DNA of 62,000 nucleotides from Tubiluchus corallicola. Lineage: Eukaryota; Priapulida; Priapulimorpha; Priapulimorphida; Tubiluchidae. The position numbers were made by a program, and so were the translations under genes. The stretch is from the NCBI GenBank assembly GCA_030141605.1, contig JAQGDQ010000304.1, positions 1 through 62,000 on the forward strand, written 5' to 3'. The notes below the pieces were generated by a model. The model was not told where the DNA came from, did not search any database, and saw only the letters and a list, made by a program, of their open reading frames with translations. Shown here in pieces: positions 37,677 through 46,143 of the stretch; position 1 is the stretch's first letter; each line of letters starts with the position of its first letter.

Positions 37677-40502
37677 CTAGTTGCCCCCCTCAACCTCCTT
37701 CTTCGGCATCAACCTAACAGTTATACAGTTTTCAAAATTCCAAATACGCTTTGCCATAGTTGCCAAGGACTCTTTTGACAGGTTGCTTACCTCGCGGCCA
37801 AACTGCTCAAACGCCCCAAAGTTGCCATCCCTATTCATATAGAAGCTCTTCATTATAGATAGCCAAAAGGAGTTCTCCCTGAGACTTATCTCTCTCTCTC
37901 TGAGCATTTTTTCACGAGCCTTATCCACCTCCTCAATACTAGGTCCATTATTAATAATATCATGAATTTCATCAAAAACATACTCCTTCAGCTCATCTAT
38001 TTTTTGCGGCGATGTACCATAATATATCGTCATTTCATATCCGGGCACAGGGAACCTGTCAAAGCCCGGTGACGCCCCAATATAATAGACACTTGACTTG
38101 TCCTCTCGTATGTTCTCCAATAACCGGGTCGATAATATCTTACCCAAGGCATTTAGCTCCACAATATTTTTAGTATCGTACTCCAACTTCCCATGAAACA
38201 GTATATACTGAATGCTTTTGGGTTCTATACCCTTATATACGCTCTTTTCAATCACCCCTCCAGGCTTCCTTATACCCAGGTCTTTCCATGTTTCGACACT
38301 CCCTGAAGAGGGTATGGACGCTAGATAGGTTTCTGTTAAACACCTCAGAGTATCTGCATTAATATTTCCTACAAAAATATATACCACGCCTTCAGCATTG
38401 GAAAATCGCTCCCTCGAAATTGCCTTCACTCTCTCAAAATCCGCTTCATCTATAATCTCTTTTGTAAGGGGCCTCATTGCCGGATGGTAATCTGCAACAG
38501 TGACCTTGAATGTATCAGAAAGAGCCGCTTCCGGGGAGGCATCTCTATTTTCAAATTGGCTTTTAAGCCTCGTTGTATAAGAGGTGAACGCTATTTCGTC
38601 AAATCGTGGCTTTGTACAGTACAGGTTGATCAACTGAAAAAGTATTTCAATATCATCAACAGAAGCAGACCCGTCAAATCCCTGAGTAAGCATACGGATA
38701 AACGGAGACACATCAACATCATTTCCCGCAAGCATTTTCTCCAGTACTGTTAGCTTAAAGTCAGCTACACCACTTAAAGCCATTACCGAAGCAGCAAATT
38801 TAGCCGAAATATTGTCCTCCTGTCCATACAGCGAATACCCACCCTTTGCATAAGAGGTGAACAGAATCTCATCATCTTTAAAATCTGTCTGCTTAAACAC
38901 CACCTTTGAGCCATTTGAAAGCGTCCACTCTGTAGCATCAATCTCCTCTATAGCGGTTTCAGATAATATGTTCCCCGGCGTGGGAATACTCTCCATTATA
39001 GGCCTGTCGGTCACCTCGTCTTTATAAACCTCCAAAGCCAACCCTTCCATCTCTTCCAGCAGCGCTCTGACCTCTTCTTCTGTAGGGACAGAAGTGCTCT
39101 CAGTTTCAGGAGCAGTAATTATCACCACCCTGTTCTTTTCGGTTATCCACCTATCTGCAAGCGCATTTATATCTGCAAGCTCAATAGCAGGCAGGAATGC
39201 CTGATAATACTTATATTCATTTTCCAGCCCCGGAACCGGCTCTTTCCTCATCAGAAAGTTGCGAGACAGCTCCATTGCCAACGCTTCAGATTCTCGTTTA
39301 TCTATTTCATTATATGCACTCTCAATATGTTTTAACATGGATACTTTCGCGCGCTCCAGCTCACTATCAGTAAACCCAAATCTCTTCACCCTCTCATTCT
39401 CTATTAATACCGCCTTCAACCCTTCTACTATTTTGCCGGGATGTGAAACAGACATTGAACTGTATACATCCGATGGGCCTATCAGACTTCCATACCCGGT
39501 ACTTCCATAAATAAACGGGGGATTATCGCTTTGTGTCAGCTCAGATAGCCTGTCATTGATCATCCGGTTATAAATATTCTGAAGTATTATCTTTCTATAA
39601 TCATTAATAGTGCTGTGCCTCTCCATAGGGTGCTTGATATAAACACTTGCGACAGAGTAAACCGCCTCCTCGTCTGTTACAACCTTAACAAGTGTCTTAT
39701 CGTGCCCGGGTACATGAAAATCAGGTTTTTCTCTGGGAGAGCTATGTGCCGGTATTTTCGAAAACCTCTCTTTCACCCGCTCCACCATCTCCTCCCTATC
39801 AAAGTCCCCAACAACTATTACAGCCTGTAATTCCGGCCTGTACCAATCTTTTCTAAATCGACGCACTACATCCGGCGAACAATTATCTATTATATCTATT
39901 TTACCTATTGGTAATCTCTCGGCATACCTTGAATTGTGCAAAAAAATAGGAAGCCACCGTTGCATCATACGATCGTTGGCGCCACGTCCCCCCCTCCACT
40001 CTTCGCGTATTACCCCGCGCTCCTTCTTGATCTCCTCATCAGAATCTGTAACCTGGCATGCCCAGTCATAAAGCACCTGAAGGCCATTCCTCATATACTC
40101 ATCATCGTCCAGAGGAATTTTTAGCATATACACTGTTTCATCAAAGCTTGTATAGGCATTTATCTCCGGACCAAAATTCATCCCAACAGATTCAAAATAT
40201 TTTACCAGGTCATTTCTAGGGAAATTTTTTGTGCCATTAAAACTCATGTGCTCACAAAAGTGTGCTATCCCCAGCTGATCCTCATCTTCCAACACAGAAC
40301 CTGCTGAAATAACCAGCATTAATTCAGCACGGTTTTTGGGAGTAGAGTTAGCTTTCACATAATAGGTAAGTCCATTGCCTAAAACACCTTTTGACGTGGC
40401 CGTGTCGAAAGGAAGAGGAGCGCTTAGGGATAAATCCTGGGCTCCAGTACCATGATACGCAATGACAAGGGCGTATAGAATTATAAAAAACTGCTTCATC
40501 AT
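37677..40502 (-). CDS. M16 family zinc protease (pitrilysin-like)
   Basis: A secreted insulinase-type metallopeptidase of 941 residues. The start chosen (MMKQFFIILYALVIAYHGTGAQ) gives a signal peptide; an earlier in-frame ATG at 40535 would add 11 residues before it. The inverted zinc motif HFCEH (H81, E84, H85) is intact, with the downstream Glu in the ERGVIREEW region. The second half is the usual inactive M16 repeat. It probably degrades peptides in the periplasm. A repeat copy lies in its upstream gap, facing the other way. Confidence 0.88.
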   Translation of the reverse strand: MMKQFFIILYALVIAYHGTGAQDLSLSAPLPFDTATSKGVLGNGLTYYVKANSTPKNRAELMLVISAGSVLEDEDQLGIAHFCEHMSFNGTKNFPRNDLVKYFESVGMNFGPEINAYTSFDETVYMLKIPLDDDEYMRNGLQVLYDWACQVTDSDEEIKKERGVIREEWRGGRGANDRMMQRWLPIFLHNSRYAERLPIGKIDIIDNCSPDVVRRFRKDWYRPELQAVIVVGDFDREEMVERVKERFSKIPAHSSPREKPDFHVPGHDKTLVKVVTDEEAVYSVASVYIKHPMERHSTINDYRKIILQNIYNRMINDRLSELTQSDNPPFIYGSTGYGSLIGPSDVYSSMSVSHPGKIVEGLKAVLIENERVKRFGFTDSELERAKVSMLKHIESAYNEIDKRESEALAMELSRNFLMRKEPVPGLENEYKYYQAFLPAIELADINALADRWITEKNRVVIITAPETESTSVPTEEEVRALLEEMEGLALEVYKDEVTDRPIMESIPTPGNILSETAIEEIDATEWTLSNGSKVVFKQTDFKDDEILFTSYAKGGYSLYGQEDNISAKFAASVMALSGVADFKLTVLEKMLAGNDVDVSPFIRMLTQGFDGSASVDDIEILFQLINLYCTKPRFDEIAFTSYTTRLKSQFENRDASPEAALSDTFKVTVADYHPAMRPLTKEIIDEADFERVKAISRERFSNAEGVVYIFVGNINADTLRCLTETYLASIPSSGSVETWKDLGIRKPGGVIEKSVYKGIEPKSIQYILFHGKLEYDTKNIVELNALGKILSTRLLENIREDKSSVYYIGASPGFDRFPVPGYEMTIYYGTSPQKIDELKEYVFDEIHDIINNGPSIEEVDKAREKMLREREISLRENSFWLSIMKSFYMNRDGNFGAFEQFGREVSNLSKESLATMAKRIWNFENCITVRLMPKKEVEGGN

Positions 40503-40551
40503 AACTATACTTTTGCGGGATAGACTAAAGTACACAAATAATACAAACTGA

Positions 40552-40675
40552 GGCCTTTGTTAAAAGGCAATTTTGATTATGTCTGAGGGAAATCCAGTAA
40601 AAAGGCGCAGCTTATCAATGTAAACCAGGACCTTAGTGAAAGTCTTAATAAAATATGAATTTTGCAAAAACTCCT
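40552..40675 (+). repeat. Intergenic repeat family, copy 13
   Basis: Contains GGCCTTTGTTAAAAGGC, GTAAACCAGGACCTTAGTG and CTTAATAAAATATGAATTTTGC. It lies between two minus-strand genes. Confidence 0.5.
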
Positions 40676-40766
40676 CTATAGAACGCTCATAGAAAAAACA
40701 GGATCAGGCCAACCTTACTCTGGCAGACGAGCTAACATAACATAAGAGAGAGTATTAAAGTAGCTG

Positions 40767-41489
40767 TTACTCTTTCCTGCCCTCTGTCATAAGGAAGTCA
40801 AAATTGTCATTGCTTGTTAACTCAACAGGAGTAGTGCCTTTCATAAAAATGCGCACTTTTCGTTCTCCTTTCAGCCTTAACCTACCATTTTCATAATGGA
40901 ACATAGTTCCCTCCCGCAATCCTGCTACATAGGTTTTATGATTGGCCTCAATGAACTCCTCAATACGCTGTTCACGCGTTTCTCCACCATGATTTTTGGG
41001 ATTATAATCAATGTAATGTGGATTTATTTGAAACGGCACCAGACTCATACACTTAAAACTCAAAGGGTCAACAATAGGCATGTCATTTGTAGTCTTAAGT
41101 GTAGGACAGGCAATATTTGAGCCGGCACTCCACCCTATATACGGTGCTCCTGCCAATACCTTTTTGCGAATAATATCCATTATCGAGTTTTCATGTATTG
41201 TGCGTGCCAACTGCCATGTGTTTCCACCACCCACAATAATGGCTTCCGCCTGCTCCACTGCCTTCACCGGATCGCTAAAACGGTGTATGCCCTTAATATG
41301 GTGTCCTATCTCTGAAAAACGCTTTTCCACCTTCGACTCATACATGTCAAACGAAAAAGTTACTGCTGCATAAGGAATAAACAGTGCCGTTACCGGTTTT
41401 TTGCCAAGAAAATTACCAATTTCCCTACCGGGATAGCCCAGGTAAGGCTCACCCGGCATAGTTGAATTACTTAAAAGCAGCAGCCGCAT
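40767..41489 (-). CDS. pepE: Dipeptidase E (peptidase S51)
   Basis: A 240-residue cytoplasmic Asp-dipeptidase. The nucleophile S121 lies in GWSAGSN, preceded by GGGNTWQL, both hallmarks of PepE; the acidic residue and His follow in MPIVDP and NPHYIDY. Cleaves N-terminal Asp from dipeptides without a metal. The length agrees with the family (about 230-240). Confidence 0.9.
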   Translation of the reverse strand: MRLLLLSNSTMPGEPYLGYPGREIGNFLGKKPVTALFIPYAAVTFSFDMYESKVEKRFSEIGHHIKGIHRFSDPVKAVEQAEAIIVGGGNTWQLARTIHENSIMDIIRKKVLAGAPYIGWSAGSNIACPTLKTTNDMPIVDPLSFKCMSLVPFQINPHYIDYNPKNHGGETREQRIEEFIEANHKTYVAGLREGTMFHYENGRLRLKGERKVRIFMKGTTPVELTSNDNFDFLMTEGRKE

Positions 41490-41541
41490 ATAATTGTTAT
41501 ACTGTAATTTTTAACTTTAAACTTATCATATAAATATCCGC

Positions 41542-42474
41542 CTAAAATTTGATTAAACCAAGCCCCACAGTAAATGGATTCATATCAGGACCTCTCCCAT
41601 CTTTAAAAAACGGGGTTAAATAGTACGTGGCAAATATATTTATTCCCCCATATCCTATCCTAAACGTTGTACCGCAGCGAAAGGGAGATATATTAAAATC
41701 ATCAAAATCTTTATTCTTGACACCACCATGTTTGACTTTTGTATGTGAGCTGAGTTTTATACCCCCAATTGCTCCCCCCGAAATATGTATTCGCTCACGG
41801 CCTTTTCTCAATGGTATTTGATACTCCAGTATTAAAGGCACATGGAGGTACATCGTAGAAATTTTACTCTTTTCAAAACCACTGGATGTTAGCTTTACAG
41901 GTTCCGTCCTACCATCAACATTTTCAATTGTATATTGATTTGAAAAGCGATAATCGTTGAAATTCAGCCCAATCCCTGAAATCAGCCCTAAAGTATTATT
42001 ATTTTTCTGAAGACCTATACTGTACTTAAGAAAATTGATATTTACCTCATAAGACTTATTGTGATTTACATCCATCCAGTTCTTATCTTCATACCCTGAG
42101 TAGTCTACAGTTGTAAAACTGTTCACACCCATCTCAAAAAACAGCCAACTTCCCTTGAACCTGGGACGGTACCCCGTCCACTTCTCATAGTCGTCATCGC
42201 TAAGCCTATTAATTTCGACCTTTCTCTTTCCATCTTTCTCAGCTACAATAATGGTCTTTCTCCCCACCCTAACCTGCACTGTATCCACACCAGAATCTAT
42301 AACTTCAATACTTTTCCCCACTTTTACCTCCGACCTATTTCCATTTTCTAGCACTTTTACAACTCCCCCTCCAAAAGCATTCACCTCGGTTGTAGTACCC
42401 TGTGCCCTTGCTGTGTACGCACTCAGAAAAAATGGTAAAATAGTCAACAACACCTTACTCATAACATTGCTCAT
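41542..42474 (-). CDS. PorT-like outer-membrane beta-barrel protein
   Basis: A 310-residue secreted protein. The signal peptide (MSKVLLTILPFFLSAYTARAQ) favours the second Met (42462) as start. Residues about 30-95 form a Val-rich strand region (KVLENGNRSEVKVGKSIEVI; RVGRKTIIVAEKDGKRKVEI). From about residue 105, alternating amphipathic strands end in a terminal aromatic (GLGLIKF), as in outer-membrane beta-barrels. The role is unknown; it lies downstream of the S41 protease gene with a 288-bp gap. Confidence 0.7.
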   Translation of the reverse strand: MSNVMSKVLLTILPFFLSAYTARAQGTTTEVNAFGGGVVKVLENGNRSEVKVGKSIEVIDSGVDTVQVRVGRKTIIVAEKDGKRKVEINRLSDDDYEKWTGYRPRFKGSWLFFEMGVNSFTTVDYSGYEDKNWMDVNHNKSYEVNINFLKYSIGLQKNNNTLGLISGIGLNFNDYRFSNQYTIENVDGRTEPVKLTSSGFEKSKISTMYLHVPLILEYQIPLRKGRERIHISGGAIGGIKLSSHTKVKHGGVKNKDFDDFNISPFRCGTTFRIGYGGINIFATYYLTPFFKDGRGPDMNPFTVGLGLIKF

Positions 42475-42762
42475 ATCCTATAAATTTTTAAATAATAAGA
42501 CTCAGGGGACTTTAAATCTTCTTTCAAAATATAAGTTCCAAAGAAAAAAAGACCCTCTTTAATTAGCGTTAGTACCACTAAATAAATTTATTTTATAAGT
42601 AAAGACGAGCAGGCAAATACTTTGCTGCACCATTTTTTTTATCATATCAATATTTCACAGCATTTTGATACTTCCACAAAACCTACACCGAAGAATATCC
42701 AGTATCTCAGAAGCCCCATCCTGTAATGTAAATGACACTTCAAATAAATTTTATCGCCCACT

Positions 42763-44382
42763 TCACTTTAAAGAAGTCTCTCTGTTATCTGCCTCCAAAA
42801 TTGCTCTTTGCAATATTTCATCAATACTGCCAATAATAGGATAAAAGCCCTCTTCTCCTATAATGTTTCTTGCTATATAAGCCATTATCCGCGCCTTTAA
42901 GATTTCCGCACAAACTTCTACACCTTCTCTGTCATAAGGGACATGCTCTTCCTCTGCATATTTGATAAACTCATCAAATACATTCGCTTTTTCTAGGTAG
43001 GCGGTAAACTCCTTGGCAGATTTAAATTTTTTCAACTTTTCTCTTTCCCTGTCGGCATACATAAGGGCAAACCTGTATGTAAGGCCTTTACGAACTACAC
43101 TTACAAAATAGTCTGACCTCCACTCACTATCTCTCTTCACAACGATATCAGGCATAATTCCACCACCTCCATACACCGCTCTTCCATTGCGGGTAAAGTA
43201 AGTTAGTGAGTCTGAAAGCTGTATGCTATCTCCTCTCTCTGCCTCTTCACTAATATGCCTACTCATTATGTCTTCATAGTATTTATCTACTCCATTGTCA
43301 TAAGGCTTCTGTATGCACCTTCCCGAAGGAGTGTGGTATCTAGCCACAGTTAGCCGCATTGAAGAGCCATCCTGAAACGATATCTGTTCCTGCACTAGCC
43401 CTTTCCCAAACGAACGATTACCTATAATAGTCCCCCTATCATTATCCTGTAACGCCCCCGCCATAATTTCACTTGCCGAAGCTGAAAACTCATCAATAAG
43501 CACAATCACGCTTTTATCAAGATACTTGCCATCTTTCATTGCATTATAAATTCTGTGCGGATGGCTTCTACCCTCAGTATAAACTATCATCTCTCCCTTA
43601 CCCAAGAACTCTCTTACCATCTGTATTACAGCTAGAAGATATCCTCCCGGATTCCCCCGCAAATCCACAATTATACTTTCGACTCCATGCTCATCAAGCC
43701 CTTCAAGCGCTTCCGTAAACTCTTCATATGTTTTTTCTGCAAACCTGCTTACCTTTATATAACCTGTAAAATCATTAATCATATATGATACATCAACGCT
43801 GTATAAAGGAATATCCCCTCTGATAATATCAAAATCTATCAACTCAGGATAGCCTCTTCTAAGTATCTCAACCCTAACGTGCGTACCTTTCTCTCCTCGT
43901 AGCTTATCCATCACCTTTTTATTGGTAATTCCAACCCCTGCAATAAGCGTATCATCAACACTTACAATACGGTCACCTGCTAATATGCCAAGAAGGTGTG
44001 AAGGAGCACCGGATATTACGTCAACTACCAGCACAGTGTCACTCTGTATATTAAACTGTATACCTATACCACTGAAATTACCTGACATCTTCTCCGTCAC
44101 CTCTTGCATATACTCTACAGGGATATAGCTTGTATGCGGATCCAACTGCCTCAGAATCTCAGGGATAGCCACATCTTCCAGCTCCGCCATATCTATCTCC
44201 TCTACATAATGTCTCCTTATTACATCAAGAATCGTATTTATCTTATTCTTGCCCGTGCCTATAAAAATGGAAGTTCGCGCTCTTTGCTTTTCTATCGCTA
44301 CTCCCAGAAAAGCACCTATTAAAACTGCTACTATAAGCAAAATAAAATACCTGCTACCTTTGTTGCGCCTTCTTCTGCTCAT
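42763..44382 (-). CDS. S41 family C-terminal processing peptidase
   Basis: A 539-residue Tsp/CtpA-type serine protease with an N-terminal membrane anchor (residues 11-30), a PDZ domain (about 95-190; GIGIQFN, LLGILAGDRIVSVD) and the S41 domain. The catalytic Ser lies in FSASASEI (about S302) and Lys327 in SFGKGLVQ. It would trim C-termini of periplasmic proteins. The gene follows the dCMP deaminase gene by 30 bp on the same strand, an operon pairing seen in Bacteroidota. Confidence 0.92.
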   Translation of the reverse strand: MSRRRRNKGSRYFILLIVAVLIGAFLGVAIEKQRARTSIFIGTGKNKINTILDVIRRHYVEEIDMAELEDVAIPEILRQLDPHTSYIPVEYMQEVTEKMSGNFSGIGIQFNIQSDTVLVVDVISGAPSHLLGILAGDRIVSVDDTLIAGVGITNKKVMDKLRGEKGTHVRVEILRRGYPELIDFDIIRGDIPLYSVDVSYMINDFTGYIKVSRFAEKTYEEFTEALEGLDEHGVESIIVDLRGNPGGYLLAVIQMVREFLGKGEMIVYTEGRSHPHRIYNAMKDGKYLDKSVIVLIDEFSASASEIMAGALQDNDRGTIIGNRSFGKGLVQEQISFQDGSSMRLTVARYHTPSGRCIQKPYDNGVDKYYEDIMSRHISEEAERGDSIQLSDSLTYFTRNGRAVYGGGGIMPDIVVKRDSEWRSDYFVSVVRKGLTYRFALMYADREREKLKKFKSAKEFTAYLEKANVFDEFIKYAEEEHVPYDREGVEVCAEILKARIMAYIARNIIGEEGFYPIIGSIDEILQRAILEADNRETSLK

Positions 44383-44412
44383 AACTTACATAATAAAATT
44401 ACACTATTCGCT

Positions 44413-44853
44413 TTATTTCAACTCCACCTCGCATATGTCAAGATGTACAACCTCTACACCTGCCTTCTTAAGAAGCTCAACACCATCATTTAAACGGTAT
44501 TGATCACAAAATACCACTCTTACTATCCCCGCCTGTATTATAAGCTTCGAGCACTCCAAGCATGGAGAAGATGTAACATAAAGAGTAGAGCCATTACTGC
44601 TGTTTCCGGATTTGGCAACTTTGGTTATTGCATTGGCTTCAGCATGTAGTACATATGGCTTAGTTAAATTTTTCTCATCTTCACAATTGTTCTCAAACCC
44701 CGAAGGAGTACCGTTATACCCGTCAGATATAATCATCCTGTCTCTTACAAGCAAAGCTCCAACCTGTCGCCTCTTACAATAGGAACTCTCCGCCCATATG
44801 CGAGCCATAGCCAAATATCTCCTGTCAAGAGTGAGCTGTTTATCCTCTTCCAT
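44413..44853 (-). CDS. dCMP/deoxycytidylate deaminase
   Basis: A 146-residue zinc deaminase of the ComEB/dCMP deaminase family, making dUMP for thymidylate synthesis. The zinc site is complete: HAEANAI supplies His and the catalytic Glu, and PCLECSK the two Cys. The N-terminal CKRRQVGALLVRD is a family feature. It leads a two-gene operon with the S41 protease. Confidence 0.9.
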   Translation of the reverse strand: MEEDKQLTLDRRYLAMARIWAESSYCKRRQVGALLVRDRMIISDGYNGTPSGFENNCEDEKNLTKPYVLHAEANAITKVAKSGNSSNGSTLYVTSSPCLECSKLIIQAGIVRVVFCDQYRLNDGVELLKKAGVEVVHLDICEVELK

Positions 44854-44937
44854 AAATATATCTATATGCCGAACCCCTAATAAAAACTACCTATCTGTAT
44901 TATTTTATCTATTTTCCTACCGATGTTATTTCTAAGA

Positions 44938-45022
44938 CCCTATAATCGCACCGATAAACTGCAGTCTCTAACCAAACTCTCAGTTTGAGCCTAAAGTCTT
45001 TTGCCTTGCAGCAAAGCTCATT
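44938..45022 (-). repeat. Intergenic repeat family, reverse copy 14
   Basis: On the minus strand: GCTGCAAGGCAAAAGACTTT, then GGCTCAAACTGAGAG and GCAGTTTATCGGTG. The tail is diverged. It lies upstream of the dCMP deaminase in its orientation. Confidence 0.5.
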
Positions 45023-45079
45023 TCACTCACAAAGCTAACAGAATTTGTCTTTATTTTCTTCATGGCATGGCAAAAGATA

Positions 45080-45111
45080 TTGACCGTTAAAAAAAGATTG
45101 CACTATATTTG
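45080..45111 (+). promoter_or_regulatory. Bacteroidota-type promoter of pyrH
   Basis: TTG at 45080-45082, a 21-bp spacer and TATATTTG at 45104-45111, the best protein-gene promoter in the window. It overlaps the in-frame GTG at 45111, excluding that codon as the pyrH start. Confidence 0.65.
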
Positions 45112-45131
45112 TGCCTAACAACTACAAGATT

Positions 45132-45842
45132 ATGCTTAAATACAAACGAGTTTTACTAAAACTCTCGGGAGAGTCGCTAATGGGGTCACAGCAATTCGGA
45201 ATTGACAACAAGCGGCTTATTGATTACGCAGAGGAAATTAAAGAAATTACCCTCATGGGGGTACAAATGGGAATTGTGGTTGGTGGAGGCAATATTTTTA
45301 GGGGAGTTAGTGGTGCTTTGAACGGCTTTGATAGGGTAAAAGGTGACCAGACGGGAATGCTAGCTACTGTCATAAACAGCCTTGCTCTTGAATCGGCACT
45401 ACACTCTGTCGGAGTAAAAACAAGGGTTTTTACAGCCATAAGGATGGAGCCAATAGGAAACTTTTACTCACGCGATAAAGCAGTGGAAGCTATAGAAAAA
45501 GGGATAGTAGCCATCTTCTCGGCAGGGACTGGAAACCCATACTTCACAACAGACTCAGGATCAGCACTGCGTGCTATTGAGACTGGAGCAGATGTTATGC
45601 TAAAGGGAACGCGTGTTGATGGTATATATGAGTCAGACCCTGAAAAAAATATAAACGCTATAAAATTTGACAATATCACATACGATGAGGCCTACTCGAG
45701 GCAATTACGCATTATGGATCTCACCGCTACTGTAATGTGCAAGGAAAACAACATGCCAATTGTGGTTTTCAACATGAACAAAAAAGGAAACCTCACACGC
45801 CTACTAAAAGGTGAAAATATAGGAACCACTGTTAGGCACTGA
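45132..45842 (+). CDS. pyrH: UMP kinase
   Basis: Bacterial-type uridylate kinase of 236 residues, phosphorylating UMP to UDP. Motifs: KLSGESLMG (phosphate loop), GGGNIFRG, TGNPYFTTDSGSALRA (UMP site) and the C-terminal LTRLLKGENIGT. The start is the ATG giving MLKYKRVLLKL, about 14 nt after the predicted transcription start; an in-frame GTG 21 nt upstream lies within the promoter. The translation factor genes (tsf, frr) that often flank pyrH are absent. Confidence 0.94.
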   Translation: MLKYKRVLLKLSGESLMGSQQFGIDNKRLIDYAEEIKEITLMGVQMGIVVGGGNIFRGVSGALNGFDRVKGDQTGMLATVINSLALESALHSVGVKTRVFTAIRMEPIGNFYSRDKAVEAIEKGIVAIFSAGTGNPYFTTDSGSALRAIETGADVMLKGTRVDGIYESDPEKNINAIKFDNITYDEAYSRQLRIMDLTATVMCKENNMPIVVFNMNKKGNLTRLLKGENIGTTVRH

Positions 45843-46143
45843 CATGTCGATGAAAAAGCTAAAAGAAGAAGTCCCTGGACTCCTTTTAAAGAACGTTTAT
45901 TAATAAAGAAAGCGGTAATAAAGCCTTAATTAATAACAGATAGAACACCTATAATAATATCATTAAGACCCCTCTCTTTGTGATTATAACCTTAGCACAA
46001 AACTAAGATTATAGTTAAATACTAAAGATAAGCGGAACTTTTAGCCGTATAAAAATTATGAAATCTCATATTGTTTTCTTAACAATTAATTACTACTTTT
46101 AACCTTCATAAAATTTCAATGTTAAACAAAAATCTGTGCACTT
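45843..46143. other. 301-bp gap before dcp with a stem-loop
   Basis: AT-rich. A weak repeat-like stretch (TCGATGAAAAAGC, 45847-45905) follows pyrH. An 11-bp imperfect stem with 7-nt loop (45985-45995 / 46003-46013) may be a terminator-like or regulatory hairpin. No gene. Confidence 0.4.

Noticed and set aside
45111-45131. GTG start for pyrH
   Set aside because: The GTG lies at the end of the -7 promoter element, upstream of the predicted transcript start.
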